Part shown: positions 27,610 through 37,590 of the stretch, in pieces | How positions within the stretch are numbered: position 1 is the stretch's first letter | Layout of the letters: each line of letters opens with the position of its first letter | The notes under the pieces: model-generated | Told to the model about the DNA's origin: nothing | Database searches by the model: none | What the model saw: only the letters and a program-made list of their open reading frames with translations | Assembly: GCF_029269835.1 (NCBI RefSeq) | Contig: NZ_JARJBB010000004.1 | Location: forward strand, 372,001 to 436,000 | Direction of reading: 5' to 3' | DNA from: Streptomyces tropicalis | GTDB taxonomy: Bacteria > Actinomycetota > Actinomycetes > Streptomycetales > Streptomycetaceae | Length of the DNA: 64,000 bases | Program-made: the position numbers and the translations under genes

Positions 27610-28275
27610 TCACAGCGGCTCGCTCACCGCCGAGTCCGTGGTGAGGTGGCACTCGACGTCCACCACGCCCTCCACGGCCCGCACCAGACGGGCCGCGACC
27701 GGGACCAGGGACGTGTCGCGGACGTGGCCGGTGAGCGTGACCACCCCGTCGGAGACCTCGACACGGATCGGCTCGACCGGGACCGGGAAGAGGTACGAGA
27801 CGACCTCCCGGCGGACCTCGTCGGCGATGTCGTCGTCGGTGCGCAGGAAGACCTTCAGCAGGTCGCCCCGGCTGACCACCCCGTCGAGCATCCCCTCGTC
27901 GTTGACCACGGGAAGCCGCTTCACCTTCCGCTGCGCCATGATGCGGGCCGCCTCGGCGAGGGTGGCGTCCGGGTGGACGGTCACCGCCGGGGTGCTCATC
28001 AGCTCGCCCGCGGTGAGCGCGCCCGCCTTGGCGAGGTCCGCCAGCCGGCGCAGCTGGGTGAACCGGTCGGGATCGCTGTCCCGGAACTCCTCCTTCGGCA
28101 GCAGATCGGCCTCGGACACGACGCCGATCACGCGTCCCTCCCCCTCCAGCACCGGGAGCGCGCTGACCTTCCACTGCCCCATGAGGTGGACGACGTCCTT
28201 GAACGGCGCGTCGCGGCCCACGGCCACGACGGTGTGCGTCATGACGTCGCTGACGATGTGCGGGGTGGCGTGCAT
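27610..28275 (-). CDS. CBS-pair protein with BON domain, last gene of the hydrogenase operon
   Basis: 221 residues with the same design as its paralogue: CBS1 (VSDVMTHTVVAVGRDAPFKD to GVVSEADLLPKEEF), CBS2 (AGELMSTPAVTVHPDATLAE to GVVSRGDLLKVF), then BON (RVEVSDGVVTLTGHVRDTSL). Its ATG starts 2 bp after the stop of the hydrogenase large subunit with GAGGAG, so it is the promoter-distal gene of that operon. It may sense adenylates and link hydrogenase output to energy state. Confidence 0.92.
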   Translation of the reverse strand: MHATPHIVSDVMTHTVVAVGRDAPFKDVVHLMGQWKVSALPVLEGEGRVIGVVSEADLLPKEEFRDSDPDRFTQLRRLADLAKAGALTAGELMSTPAVTVHPDATLAEAARIMAQRKVKRLPVVNDEGMLDGVVSRGDLLKVFLRTDDDIADEVRREVVSYLFPVPVEPIRVEVSDGVVTLTGHVRDTSLVPVAARLVRAVEGVVDVECHLTTDSAVSEPL

Positions 28276-28277
28276 GG

Positions 28278-29642
28278 CTACTCCTCGGGGGGTCGGATCC
28301 GGTCGACGGTGAGGTCGAGGAAGTGGGTGGAGCAGGAGATGCAGGGGTCGTGGTTGCGGATGGTCCGCTCGCACAGCAGCGTCAGTTCCTCGTCGCCCAC
28401 CTCCTCCGCCCGCCCGGCTCCCCGCCCGGAGAGCGCCGCCTGCGCGGCCCGCAGCAGGTCGTCCTCGATGGCGCCCTGGTTCTGCGCGGTGGGCGGCACG
28501 ATGCGGGCGTCGGTGACGGTGCCCTCCGCGTCCAGCCGGTAGCGGTGGTAGAGCAGGCCCCGCGGAGCCTCCGTGGCGCCGTGGCCGGTGGCGGCGACCG
28601 GCGGGACGTCGACGAAGGGGCGGGGCGGGGGCTCGTACGCGGCGATCAGGCGCAGCGCCTCGTCGACCGCGTACACCACCTCCACCGCCCGTACCAGGAT
28701 CGAGCGGTACGGGTTGCGGCACACGGCGCCCTCGGCCGGGTCGCCGAGTCCGGCCGCGCGGGCCGCCTCCCGCGCGGTGGGCGACAGCCGGCTGCCGCCC
28801 ACCGCGAACCGTGCGAGCGGGCCGGTGAGATGACGACGTCCGTCCAGCCGCGCGTGCCGTGCGGTGGAGTGCGGCACCTGCTCCTCGCGGACCCGTTCGG
28901 GGAAGTCCCGCACCGGGAAGGAGCCGGTGCCGCCGTCGGCGCGCAGCACGGTGGGCGTGCCCGCGTCCACGGCGTACGTGTCCGGCCGGGCCAGGGCCAG
29001 CAGGTCGGCGTCGACCGAGGTGTCCGGGAAGTCGAACGAGGCCACCCAGCGCACGGTCTCCCAGGCGTCGTCGGCGGCCTGCCGCAACCGCTCGGCCAGC
29101 GGCCGCAGTTCATCCCGCGCAGGGGCCCGGTGGAAGCCGCCGAGACGGACGTTGACGGGGTGCACGGCGCGGCCGCCGAGCTGCTCCATCAGGGCGTTCC
29201 CGGCCTGCTTCAGCCGCAACCCCCGCTCCACGGCGCTGCGTTCGGTGCGCGCCAGCTCGACGGCGCCGGCGCAGCCGAGGAAGTCGGGGGCGTGCAGGAG
29301 GTGGATGTGCAGGGCGTGGCTCTCGATCCACTCCCCGCAGTACAGCAGCCGCCGCAGGTCCCGGATCGGCGCGCCGACCTCGATCCCGCAGGCGTCCTCC
29401 ACGGCCCGGCAGGCGCTCATCTGGTAGGCCACCGGGCAGATCCCGCACACCCGGGCCGTGATGTCCGGCGGCTCGGTGTGGGCCCGTCCGCGCAGGAACG
29501 CCTCGAAGAACCGCGGCGGTTCGTAGATCCGCAGCCGCGCCTCCTCGACCCGGTCCCCGGCCACCCGCAGGTGCAGCGCGCCCTCGCCCTCGACCCGGGC
29601 GAGCGAGGCGACACGCAGGACACGGGAACCGCGGTGGGTCAT
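28278..29642 (-). CDS. Group 3b [NiFe]-hydrogenase large (alpha) subunit
   Basis: 454 residues carrying the NiFe site. The L1 motif [10 protein letters not shown] has Cys66 and Cys69; the L2 motif DPCISCSTH has the second Cys pair (about 434 and 437). The 14-residue tail after the L2 His would be removed by a maturation protease, and one is encoded at 33404. L2 of this type is characteristic of group 3b, cytoplasmic bidirectional NADP-linked hydrogenases. The M. smegmatis Hyh enzyme of this group is induced by hypoxia through DosR and disposes of reductant. Start ATG 29642 overlaps the small-subunit stop (ATGA). Confidence 0.95.
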   Translation of the reverse strand: MTHRGSRVLRVASLARVEGEGALHLRVAGDRVEEARLRIYEPPRFFEAFLRGRAHTEPPDITARVCGICPVAYQMSACRAVEDACGIEVGAPIRDLRRLLYCGEWIESHALHIHLLHAPDFLGCAGAVELARTERSAVERGLRLKQAGNALMEQLGGRAVHPVNVRLGGFHRAPARDELRPLAERLRQAADDAWETVRWVASFDFPDTSVDADLLALARPDTYAVDAGTPTVLRADGGTGSFPVRDFPERVREEQVPHSTARHARLDGRRHLTGPLARFAVGGSRLSPTAREAARAAGLGDPAEGAVCRNPYRSILVRAVEVVYAVDEALRLIAAYEPPPRPFVDVPPVAATGHGATEAPRGLLYHRYRLDAEGTVTDARIVPPTAQNQGAIEDDLLRAAQAALSGRGAGRAEEVGDEELTLLCERTIRNHDPCISCSTHFLDLTVDRIRPPEE

Positions 29643-30433
29643 GGCTCCTCCCCGTCCCGCGGCAGTTCCCTGTCGAACGCGGCCGCGTTGAAGGTGCGCA
29701 GCAGGCGTTCGACGTCCCGGTCGTCCATGCCGTCGCGGTGCAGCAGCGGGATCATCGCGCGCAGGTTGGGCGACCCCGACGGCCCGAAGCAGCCGTAGCA
29801 GCCGCGGCCGTACGCCGGGCAGAGGGCGCCGCAGCCGGCGTGCGTGACCGGCCCGAGGCAGGGGGTGCCGTGCGCGACCGTCACGCACACGATGCCGCGG
29901 CGCTTGCAGGCGAAGCACACGCTGTGGTCGGGGACGTCGGGGCGGCGCCCGGCCAGGAAGGCGGTGATCACCTCGATGAGCTGGCGGCGGTCGATGGGGC
30001 AGCCGCGGAGTTCGAAGTCGACGTCCACATGGTCCGCGACGGCCGTCGAGGTGGCCAGGGTGTCGATGTACTCGGGGCGGGCGTACACGGCCCGGGTGAA
30101 CTCCTCCACGTCGGCGAAGTTGCGCAGCGCCTGGATGCCGCCCGCGGTGGCGCACGCACCGATGGTCACCAGGAACCGGGACCGGGCCCGGATGTCCCGG
30201 ATGCGCCGCGCGTCGTCGGGGGTGCTGACCGAACCCTCCACCAGGGCCAGGTCGTAGGGGCCGGGCTCCACCGCGCTGGACGCCTCCAGGAAGTGCGCGA
30301 CGTGCACCCGCCCGGTCAGGGCGAGGAGTTCGTCCTCGCAGTCCAGCAGCGTGAGCTGGCAGCCGTCGCAGGACGCCAGCTTGAACACCGCGAGCGTGGG
30401 GGTGCCCGACGGCGGGGGAGTCGGCGCGGTCAT
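29639..30433 (-). CDS. Group 3b [NiFe]-hydrogenase small (delta) subunit
   Basis: 264 residues that bind Fe-S clusters relaying electrons from the NiFe site. The proximal cluster begins SCDGCQ (Cys22, Cys25), continues at the [10 protein letters not shown] and [11 protein letters not shown] blocks, and many further Cys follow ([28 protein letters not shown]). There is no twin-arginine signal, so it is cytoplasmic. Overlaps the large subunit gene by ATGA. Maturation of such enzymes needs HypA-F, which are not in this window. Confidence 0.94.
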   Translation of the reverse strand: MTAPTPPPSGTPTLAVFKLASCDGCQLTLLDCEDELLALTGRVHVAHFLEASSAVEPGPYDLALVEGSVSTPDDARRIRDIRARSRFLVTIGACATAGGIQALRNFADVEEFTRAVYARPEYIDTLATSTAVADHVDVDFELRGCPIDRRQLIEVITAFLAGRRPDVPDHSVCFACKRRGIVCVTVAHGTPCLGPVTHAGCGALCPAYGRGCYGCFGPSGSPNLRAMIPLLHRDGMDDRDVERLLRTFNAAAFDRELPRDGEEP

Positions 30434-30434
30434 C

Positions 30435-31253
30435 TCACAACTCCCGTACGGACAGCAGCGGGGCCGCCCGGTCCCAGCCGGTGACGGGGCCGTCGCGGCA
30501 CAGCAGCACCCCGCCGAGCTGGCAGTGGCCGCAGTGCCCGGTCCCGCAGTGCATGGTGCGCTCCAGGGACACCCGCACCCGGTGCGGCGGCAGGCCGCGG
30601 TGCACGAGGTCCCGGGCCAGGGCGCGGATCATCACCTCGGGTCCGCACACGAACGCCGTGGTGTTCCCGGGGTCGAAACGCGCGCCGTTGAGCAGACTGG
30701 TGACGACGCCGACACGCCCCCGCCACCCGGGGGCCGGCCGGTCGACGGTGACCAGGCAGTGCGGCGGTCCCGGGGACGTGGCCCAGGTGCACAGCCGGTG
30801 CGCGTGGAGCAGGTCGGCCGGAGCTCGCGCGCCGACGAGGAGGTTCAGCCGGCCGTAGGCGTGCGGCGCCGCACGCGCGGCGTCCACGACCGGCAGCAGC
30901 GGGGCGAGCCCGATCCCGCCCGCCACCACCAGCAGGTCCCCGCCCACCGCCCGGTCCACCTCCCAGCCGGTGCCGAACGGGCCGCGCATCCCGACCCGGT
31001 CGCCGGTGCGCAGCCGGCACAGCGCGGCGGACACGGCCCCCACCGCACGGACGGTGTGCGTCAGTTCGGGTCCGTCGATGCACGACGTGGACAGGGGGAT
31101 CTCGCCGGCCCCGAAGGCGTGCACCATGGCGAACTGCCCCGGCGCGAACGGTGGCAGCCCGGACGGGCCGGCCGGCGCCACGGTGAGGCTGACCGTGTCG
31201 GCCGTCTCCGTACGCGCCCGCACCACCCGGTACGGCACCGGCGCGCAGGTCAT
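30435..31253 (-). CDS. Hydrogenase FAD/NAD(P)-binding (gamma) subunit
   Basis: 272 residues of the ferredoxin-NADP reductase type. An FAD-binding barrel ([20 protein letters not shown]), then an NAD(P) domain ([30 protein letters not shown]), then a C-terminal [2Fe-2S] motif with four Cys ([19 protein letters not shown]). It is the diaphorase part that passes hydrogenase electrons to NADP. Its start overlaps the stop of the cNMP-binding gene upstream (ATGA). Confidence 0.93.
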   Translation of the reverse strand: MTCAPVPYRVVRARTETADTVSLTVAPAGPSGLPPFAPGQFAMVHAFGAGEIPLSTSCIDGPELTHTVRAVGAVSAALCRLRTGDRVGMRGPFGTGWEVDRAVGGDLLVVAGGIGLAPLLPVVDAARAAPHAYGRLNLLVGARAPADLLHAHRLCTWATSPGPPHCLVTVDRPAPGWRGRVGVVTSLLNGARFDPGNTTAFVCGPEVMIRALARDLVHRGLPPHRVRVSLERTMHCGTGHCGHCQLGGVLLCRDGPVTGWDRAAPLLSVREL

Positions 31254-31708
31254 CTCCGGCTCCCGCTGCCGTAGGGGGCGTACAGGTCCAGCAGGCGGAT
31301 CCGGGCGGAGTGCAGCCGGTGCGCGACCACCCGGCCGACCCAGACCGCCACCGCGCGGCCGAACTCCGCGTCGTCCGCGCACATCGCCCGCACCGTGCGG
31401 GCGTCGAACTCCCAGGCCCGCACCGGGCTCGTCGCCTCCGCGCCCAGCTGCCACACGTACGGGGGGAAGTGCCAGGACCAGCCGACGAGTTCGCCGTGGC
31501 CCAGGGACTCGATGACCGCGGCGCGCCGGCCCGGGATGTGCAGGTCGAGGGTGACGGTGCCGCTGCGCACGATCCAGAACCGGTCGGCGTGGCGGCCCTC
31601 CTCGAACAGGCGGCTGCCCACCGGGAAGGACACCTCGTGGGCGGCCTCCAGCAGCCGCGCGCGGTGCTCGGCCGGGAGGGCCGCGGCGAGAGTGGTGGTG
31701 GACGTCAT
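31250..31708 (-). CDS. Cyclic nucleotide-binding domain protein inside the hydrogenase operon
   Basis: 152 residues with one Crp/Fnr-type cNMP-binding beta roll (VSFPVGSRLFEEGRHADRFW, VTLDLHIPGRR, SLGHGELVGWSW). No DNA-binding helix-turn-helix follows; the protein ends soon after a helix (VAVWVGRVVAHRLHSARIRL). Overlapping ATGA junctions on both sides place it firmly in the hydrogenase operon. It probably acts by protein contact, for example as a ligand-responsive regulator of the enzyme. Ligand unknown. Confidence 0.9.
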   Translation of the reverse strand: MTSTTTLAAALPAEHRARLLEAAHEVSFPVGSRLFEEGRHADRFWIVRSGTVTLDLHIPGRRAAVIESLGHGELVGWSWHFPPYVWQLGAEATSPVRAWEFDARTVRAMCADDAEFGRAVAVWVGRVVAHRLHSARIRLLDLYAPYGSGSRR

Positions 31709-32871
31709 CGCTCCTGCTCCGTTCGCTCCTGCCGCCGCAGCCGGTCGGCGAGTTCGTCGTGCAGTGCCGCGGCTTCCTCGGTGATGTCGATGGCGACCGG
31801 GCACCAGGTGATGCAGCGCCCGCATCCCACGCACCCGGAGCTGCCGAACTGCTCGTACCAGGTGGAGAGTTTGTGGGTGAGCCACTGGCGGTAGCGGCTG
31901 CGCGCGGACGCGCGGACCGGGCCGCCGGGCAGATGGGTGAAGTCGAGGTCGAAGCACGAGTCCCAGCGCTGCCACCGCTCGGCGTGGTCACCGGTGAGGT
32001 CGGTGACCTCCTCCGTGGTCGTGCAGAAGCACGTCGGGCACACCATCGTGCAGTTGCCGCAGGTCAGGCAGCGTGCGGCCACGTCGTCCCAGCGCTCGGC
32101 CTCCAGGCTCGCGCCCATCAGCGCCTGGAGGTCCACCGGGGGCATGGCCCGGCCCATCCGCTCCCGGGCCCCCGCCACGGCGTCCCGGGCCGCGGCGGTG
32201 TCGGCCCGGGGGTCCGCCGCCCGGTGCGGGAGGCGGGCGAGGACGTCCTCCCCGGCGTCGCTGCCGGTGCGCACCACGAAGCGGTGGCCGTCCGCGTCGA
32301 GCAGCTCGGTCAGCGCCAGGTCGAAGCCCGCCTCCGCGGCCGGTCCGCTGCCCATGGAGGCGCAGAAGCAGGTGCCGCCGGGCTCGGTGCACTCGGCGGC
32401 GACCAGGAACGCGCCGGTCCGGCGCTCCCGGTACCCACGGTCCTCGTAGCGGCCGCCGGTCAGCACCCGGTCCTGGATCGCGATGGCCCGCAGGTCGCAC
32501 GCGCGCACCCCCAGGAAGGCGTACGACGGCTGCGGGGCGTCCTCCTCCGTGTAGGACAGGCCGCCGTCGGCCGTGCGGTCCGCGCTCCACAGCCGCTCCC
32601 GCTGCGGGTGCAGGAACGCCTTCCAGGAGTGCGGGCCCGTGGTGTGTGCGAAGGCGGCACCGTCGGCGCGGGGCTCCAGCCGGTAGCGGCCCGCCTCGAC
32701 CCGGGTGCCCCATCCGAAGGGCAGCTCGTCGGCCGACGACAGCTCGGCGAGTACGACGGCACCGTCGCGCACGGTCGGTCCGACGACCGTCCGGCCGAGC
32801 GCACGCAGCGTCCCGACCAGGGCGTCCAGGCCGTCCCGGTCGAGGACGGCGGTCGTACGGGAGCCTGTCAT
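31705..32871 (-). CDS. Hydrogenase 4Fe-4S (beta) subunit
   Basis: 388 residues, first gene of the operon. The N-terminal 250 residues match the sulfhydrogenase beta-like domain (YAFLGVRACDLRAIAIQDRV). Two ferredoxin-type motifs (CLTCGNCTMVCPTCFC and CVGCGRCITWCPVAID) bind two [4Fe-4S] clusters and link the small subunit to the diaphorase. ATG 32871 with GGGAGGGCG. The region upstream carries three GGG(T/G)C-CTTC/CTAC-GGC dyads. Confidence 0.93.
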   Translation of the reverse strand: MTGSRTTAVLDRDGLDALVGTLRALGRTVVGPTVRDGAVVLAELSSADELPFGWGTRVEAGRYRLEPRADGAAFAHTTGPHSWKAFLHPQRERLWSADRTADGGLSYTEEDAPQPSYAFLGVRACDLRAIAIQDRVLTGGRYEDRGYRERRTGAFLVAAECTEPGGTCFCASMGSGPAAEAGFDLALTELLDADGHRFVVRTGSDAGEDVLARLPHRAADPRADTAAARDAVAGARERMGRAMPPVDLQALMGASLEAERWDDVAARCLTCGNCTMVCPTCFCTTTEEVTDLTGDHAERWQRWDSCFDLDFTHLPGGPVRASARSRYRQWLTHKLSTWYEQFGSSGCVGCGRCITWCPVAIDITEEAAALHDELADRLRRQERTEQER

Positions 32872-33403
32872 CGTCGCCCTCCCGAATGCCGTGGGCCCGG
32901 CCTGCCGCAGGCCGCGGGCCCGGGCCGCTGCCACCTTCAGCCTCGTCCGGCGGCATCCGTGCCGCCACGGGCCGGCCGGTCCGGAAGGGGGGTCCTTCGG
33001 CCCAAGCCGCCCGGGGCCGCCGGCGGGGCCTTCGGCTGCCGCGCCCGCCCCGGGGCGAGGCGCGCACAGGGGTCGTCTCCGGGGCGGGCGTCGCGGGTGC
33101 CGGGTCCGTACGGCCTCGGGTGCGCGCGGGGCGCGCGCTGCGGGACGGGGGGAGCCGGGCGTCGGCACACGGCCGTTCCGCCTGACCGGCCCGGCCCGGC
33201 GGTGCAGGTTCCGGCGGGAAGGACCACCCGCTTCTCGCGGATCCTGATTGCGCGGTGCGCGGCCCCCGGCCGCTTCTCCGCGTCTGTCCTGTCCGTCCTT
33301 CCCGCCACTTCCAGGACATCACGACAGCCGCCCGCGCGCCAGGGGCCTACGGCCCCGCCCCGGACCCCGGTCACCGACCGCGCCCCCCGGGCTCGCGGGT
33401 CGA
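32872..33403. promoter_or_regulatory. Hydrogenase operon promoter region with three candidate DosR/OsdR boxes
   Basis: No gene is seen in these 532 bp. The dyads GGGTC-CTTC-GGCCC (32990-33003), GGGGC-CTTC-GGCTG (33025-33038) and GGGGC-CTAC-GGCCC (33342-33355) lie here. The first is 119 bp upstream of the operon start and is the best placed for activation. Confidence 0.5.
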
Positions 33404-33964
33404 TCAACCGGCCTCGCCGCCCCCGTCCCCGCGGCCGCCCGTGTCTCCCGTCCCGTCCTGCCCGTCGGATGCGGTGGCCGCGTGCCACCGCCGGATCTCG
33501 GCCTCCACGTCGCGCGCCACCGCGTCCACCTGCGCGGCGACGGGGCGGGTCAGGCCCGGGCCCTGGGTGTGGTCGGTGCCCTCGACCGCGAAGACGACCA
33601 GCCGGCCCGGCAGCCGGTCCAGCGCACGGGACAGCTCGACGGCGTCTCCGAGGCCCGGGCCGTGCGAACTGGCCGCCCCGGGGCTCGGCGGCCGCCGTGC
33701 CGCGTCCAGCGCGACACGGTGGACGCGCCCGGGACTGGCCGGCTCCGCGACCGCCGCGTCGACCACGACGGCCAGCTCCGCGTGCTCCCACAGCCCCAGC
33801 AGCCCGGCCGGCTCCCCGTCGGACGTCTCCAGCACCGTGCCCGGCGGCAGCGGCCGGCGCGCCGCCCGCTCCGCGAGGCGGGCCACCACGGCCCAGCCCA
33901 CCCCGTCGTCGTGGCGGAAGGCGTTCCCGACCCCGACGACCACGATCCGCGGCGCCTGCGGCAT
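33404..33964 (-). CDS. Hydrogenase maturation protease
   Basis: 186 residues of the HyaD/HybD family, which clips the C-terminal tail of the large subunit after nickel insertion. The opening IVVVGVGNAFRHDDGVGWAVV holds the Asp ligand; the second Asp is in LAVVVDAAVAEP and the His in FAVEGTDHTQGPGLT or nearby. The C-terminal 25 residues are Gly-rich. It lies upstream of, and on the same strand as, the hydrogenase operon but 530 bp away. ATG 33964 with GGGAG. Confidence 0.9.
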   Translation of the reverse strand: MPQAPRIVVVGVGNAFRHDDGVGWAVVARLAERAARRPLPPGTVLETSDGEPAGLLGLWEHAELAVVVDAAVAEPASPGRVHRVALDAARRPPSPGAASSHGPGLGDAVELSRALDRLPGRLVVFAVEGTDHTQGPGLTRPVAAQVDAVARDVEAEIRRWHAATASDGQDGTGDTGGRGDGGGEAG

Positions 33965-34049
33965 CCATCCGCTCCCTCGCTCCGGGCGGCTACGGCCCGC
34001 ACCGCGGGCCACCCCGTCATCGTCGGCTCCGGCCCGCGCCCCCAGCAGG

Positions 34050-34083
34050 GGGCCGAACGTCCCGGGAAGGGGCCGAACAACCC
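34050..34083. promoter_or_regulatory. Tandem candidate DosR/OsdR boxes (maturation protease / universal stress gene)
   Basis: GGGCC-GAAC-GTCCC (34050-34063) and GGGCC-GAAC-AACCC (34070-34083) are spaced exactly 20 bp start to start, two helical turns, between the divergent starts at 33964 and 34170. Confidence 0.55.
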
Positions 34084-34169
34084 CTCGTGACCGCCCGCAC
34101 CGGATGCCACGGTCGACAGTGGGATCGTTGCCGCACGGCGTGGCAGCGCGACGGAAGGCGGTGGGCGCC

Positions 34170-35045
34170 ATGGATCTGCCCCTGGTCGTGGGGGTCGACG
34201 GATCGGACCCGAGCCTGACCGCGGTCGACTGGGCCGTGGACGAGGCCGCCCGGCACGGACTGCCGCTGCGCCTGGTCTACGCGTCCCTGTGGGAGCGCTA
34301 CGAGGGGGCCCTGCCCACCGGCAGCCGCGACCGCCCCTCGGAGCAGGTGCTGGCCGAGCACATCGTGGCCTCCGCCGCCGACCGTGCCCAGCGGCGCAAC
34401 CCGGACGTCAAGGCGTCCACCGACATCGTCCCGGAGGAAGCCGTCACCGCGCTCCTGCACGAGGCCAACAACGCCTCCGCCCTGGTGACCGGATCGCGTG
34501 GCCGCGGCGAGCTGAAGGAACTGCTGCTCGGCTCCGTCGGCCTGGCGGTCGCGGGCCGGGCCCACTGCCCTGTCGTCGTCGTGCGCGGCGATCCGGCGGG
34601 TCTGGCCGGCACCCACGAGCGGATCCTGCTGGGTCTCGGGGAGCCCGACGCCAGCACCGACGCCGTCCGGTTCGCCTTCCGCGAGGCCGAGGCGCGCGGC
34701 TGCGTCCTGGACGTCGTCCGCGCCTGGCGCTGCCCGGGGCAGGAGACGTCCGACCCCGCGGCGGCGGAGCTGGACCCCGGCCGCGCCCATGAGGAAGCTG
34801 CCTCCTCGCTGCTGACGGAGGCACTGCGGGAGGCCGGCGCCGACCACCCGTCGGTCCGGATCCGCCCCGTCACGGTCGAGGGACCGGCCCGCCGGATCCT
34901 GGTGGAGCGTTCGGCCGCCGCCGACCTCGTGATCGTCGGCGCGCGCCGCCGGGTCGGCCACTTCGGCCTCCAGCTCGGCCGCGTCAGCCACACCGTGCTG
35001 CACCACGCCCTGTGCCCCGTGGCGGTCGTCCCGCAACGCGTCTGA
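34170..35045 (+). CDS. Tandem-domain universal stress protein
   Basis: 291 residues with two UspA domains. Domain 1 (1-145) has VVGVDGSDPSLTAVDWAVDE and the ATP-binding loop GSRGRGELKELLLGSV; domain 2 (150-290) has ILLGLGEPDASTDAVRFAF and the loop GARRRVGHFGLQLGRVS. Tandem USPs such as Rv2623 bind ATP and are among the most strongly DosR-induced proteins. Shares its promoter region, with tandem dyads, with the divergent maturation protease. ATG 34170 has GGAAGG 11 nt upstream. Confidence 0.92.
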   Translation: MDLPLVVGVDGSDPSLTAVDWAVDEAARHGLPLRLVYASLWERYEGALPTGSRDRPSEQVLAEHIVASAADRAQRRNPDVKASTDIVPEEAVTALLHEANNASALVTGSRGRGELKELLLGSVGLAVAGRAHCPVVVVRGDPAGLAGTHERILLGLGEPDASTDAVRFAFREAEARGCVLDVVRAWRCPGQETSDPAAAELDPGRAHEEAASSLLTEALREAGADHPSVRIRPVTVEGPARRILVERSAAADLVIVGARRRVGHFGLQLGRVSHTVLHHALCPVAVVPQRV

Positions 35046-35151
35046 GCCGACCGGCCCCGCGCCCGCCCCACGCGCCGTGCGGCGGCCCCGGGTCCGGCGC
35101 CGTACGGCGGCCTGGGCCCGGCCGGTCCGCCGGAAGGGGGACCATGCCGCC

Positions 35152-37521
35152 ATGACGGGCCCGACCTGGGAGTACGACGGCTACCGCCCCGAGGACGAGC
35201 GTCTGCGGGAGTCCCTGTGCACGCTCGGCAACGGGTACTTCGCCACCCGCGGGGCGCTGCCCGAGTGCGCCGCGGACGCCGTGCACTACCCCGGCACCTA
35301 CGTCGCCGGGTGCTACAACCGGCTCACCTCGCACGTCGCGGGCCGCAGCGTGGAGAACGAGGACCTGGTCAACGTGCCCAACTGGCTTCCGCTGCGCTAC
35401 CGTCGCGTGGGCGGCGACTGGCTCACCCCCGACACCGCCCCCGTCCTGGAGCACCGGAGACTGCTGCACCTGGACGCGGGCCTGCTGGAGCGCACCACCC
35501 GCTACGCGCTCGGCGGAGACATCGAACTGACGGTCCGTCAGCAATCCCTGGTGCACATGGGCGACGCCCATCTCGCCGCGCTGCGCACCGAGTTCTCCGT
35601 CGAGGGCCGCGCCGTGGACCTCGACGTGGAGGCCGCACTCGACGGCTGCGTCGCCAACGCCGGCGTGCCGCGCTACGCCGACCTCGCGGGCCGCCACCTG
35701 ACCCATGTGCACACCGGCAGCGCCGCGCCGGACACCGTGTGGCTGCGCTGCCGCACCCGCACCTCGGACATCCGGATCGCCCTGGCCGCGCGCCTCACCG
35801 CCGCCGCGGCCGTCCAGCCCCGCCACGCGTCCTCCCGGGCGCTCCAGACCCTGCGCCTCCGCCCGGCGCCGGGCCGTCCGGCCACCGTCGACAAGACCGT
35901 CGCCCTGCACACCTCGCGCGACCCCGCCATCAGCGACCCGCTGCGCGCCGCCACCGACCGGGTGGCCGCCGCCGCCGGCTTCGACGCCCTGCTGCGCGGC
36001 CACCGCACGGCCTGGGACCTGCTGTGGCGGCGCGCCGACATCGACGTCCCCGGCGAACCCGGCCGCGTCCTGCGGCTGCACCTCTTCCACGTCCTGCAGA
36101 CCCTGTCCCCCCACACCGCCGACCTCGACGTCGGCGTGCCCGCCCGCGGGCTGCACGGCGAGGCCTACCGCGGGCACGTCTTCTGGGACGAACTCTTCGT
36201 CCTGCCCTATCTGAACCTGCACTTCCCCGAGGTCTCCCGCGCCCTGCTGCACTACCGGCACCGGCGCCTGGAGCGGGCCTGCGCCGCCGCCCGCGCCGTC
36301 GGCCGGCGCGGCGCGCTGTACCCCTGGCAGAGCGGCAGCGACGGGCGCGAGGAGACCCAGCGGCTGCACCTCAACCCGCGCTCCGGGCGCTGGCTCCCGG
36401 ACAACTCGCGGCTCCAGCGCCACGTCGGCTCGGCGGTGGCGTACAACGTCTGGCAGTACTGCGAGGCCAGCGGCGACACCGAGTTCCTCCACACCAAGGG
36501 CGCCGAGATGCTGCTCCAGGTCGCCCGCTTCTGGGCGGACTCGGCGGTCTGGGACGGGGAGTCGGGGCGGCACCGCATCCGGGGCGTGGTCGGGCCCGAC
36601 GAGTACCACGACGCCTACCCGGACGCCACGCGCCCCGGCATCGACGACAACACCTACACCAACGTCACCGCGGCCTGGGTGCTCGCCCGCGCGGGGGAGG
36701 CGCTGGCCCTCCTGCCCGAGCCGCGGCGGCGCGAACTCGCCGAGCGCACCGGCCTCGACGCCACCGAACTGGAGCGGTGGGAGGACGTCTCCCGCACCCT
36801 GTACGTGCCCTTCCACGACGGCGTGGTCAGCCAGTTCGAGGGCTACGGCGACCTCGCCGAACTCGCCTGGGACGACTACCGCGGACGGTACGGCGACATC
36901 CGCCGCCTGGACCGGATCCTGGAGGCCGAGGGCGACACCGTCAACCGCTACCGGGCCTCCAAGCAGGCCGACGTCCTCATGCTCGGCTACCTCTTCGCCC
37001 CGGCCGAACTCCACGCGCTCTTCCGCCGGCTGGGCTACCGCGTCGACGAGGACACCTGGCTGCGCACCGTGGACCACTACCTGGACCGCACCTGCCACGG
37101 CTCCACCCTCAGCGGACTCGTCCACGGCTGGATCCTCGGCCGGGCACGCCGCGCCGACGCGTGGAGGTTCTGCCAGGACGCGCTGCGGGCCGACATCGCG
37201 GACGTGCAGGGCGGCACGACGGGCGAGGGCATCCACCTCGGCGCCATGGCCGGCACCCTCGACCTGGTCCAGCGCGGCCTGACCGGCCTGGAGACCCGCC
37301 AGGGCGCCCTCTGGCTCGACCCGGTGCCGGTGCCGGAACTGTCGTCGTACGGCTTCGCCATCCGCTACCAGGGCCACTGGGGGGTGCGGCTGCGCCTGGA
37401 GCACGGGCGGATGGAGATCACGGTGCCCCGCTCCGACCGCTCGCCCATCGACGTACGGCTCGGCGGCCGCGCGGTCTGCGTCCAGCCGGGGGAGACCTGC
37501 CGCCTGGTGCTGCCGGAGTGA
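35152..37521 (+). CDS. Glycoside hydrolase family 65 (trehalose/maltose phosphorylase type)
   Basis: 789 residues, three parts: an N-terminal beta-sandwich (LCTLGNGYFATRGALPE, YNRLTSHVAGRSVENEDLVN), an (alpha/alpha)6 catalytic barrel and a short C-terminal sheet. The catalytic acid is the Glu in VVGPDEYHD. The phosphate-site region is at STLSGLVHGWI and QGGTTGEGIHLGAMAG, so it is more likely a phosphorylase than a hydrolase. Substrate probably an alpha-glucose disaccharide such as trehalose. The DosR regulon also contains a GH65-related gene (Rv2006, fused to a HAD phosphatase). Follows the USP gene by 106 bp on the same strand. Confidence 0.9.
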   Translation: MTGPTWEYDGYRPEDERLRESLCTLGNGYFATRGALPECAADAVHYPGTYVAGCYNRLTSHVAGRSVENEDLVNVPNWLPLRYRRVGGDWLTPDTAPVLEHRRLLHLDAGLLERTTRYALGGDIELTVRQQSLVHMGDAHLAALRTEFSVEGRAVDLDVEAALDGCVANAGVPRYADLAGRHLTHVHTGSAAPDTVWLRCRTRTSDIRIALAARLTAAAAVQPRHASSRALQTLRLRPAPGRPATVDKTVALHTSRDPAISDPLRAATDRVAAAAGFDALLRGHRTAWDLLWRRADIDVPGEPGRVLRLHLFHVLQTLSPHTADLDVGVPARGLHGEAYRGHVFWDELFVLPYLNLHFPEVSRALLHYRHRRLERACAAARAVGRRGALYPWQSGSDGREETQRLHLNPRSGRWLPDNSRLQRHVGSAVAYNVWQYCEASGDTEFLHTKGAEMLLQVARFWADSAVWDGESGRHRIRGVVGPDEYHDAYPDATRPGIDDNTYTNVTAAWVLARAGEALALLPEPRRRELAERTGLDATELERWEDVSRTLYVPFHDGVVSQFEGYGDLAELAWDDYRGRYGDIRRLDRILEAEGDTVNRYRASKQADVLMLGYLFAPAELHALFRRLGYRVDEDTWLRTVDHYLDRTCHGSTLSGLVHGWILGRARRADAWRFCQDALRADIADVQGGTTGEGIHLGAMAGTLDLVQRGLTGLETRQGALWLDPVPVPELSSYGFAIRYQGHWGVRLRLEHGRMEITVPRSDRSPIDVRLGGRAVCVQPGETCRLVLPE

Positions 37522-37556
37522 CCGCGCCGCGTGGTGCGCCGTGGCCAGGGTGGCCG

Positions 37557-37590
37557 GGGCCGTTCGGGCCCGGCGCGGACCCGACGGGCC
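37557..37590. promoter_or_regulatory. Tandem candidate DosR/OsdR boxes (SHOCT protein gene)
   Basis: GGGCC-GTTC-GGGCC (37557-37570) and the weaker GGACC-CGAC-GGGCC (37577-37590) start 20 bp apart, about 135-165 bp upstream of the ATG at 37724. Confidence 0.4.
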
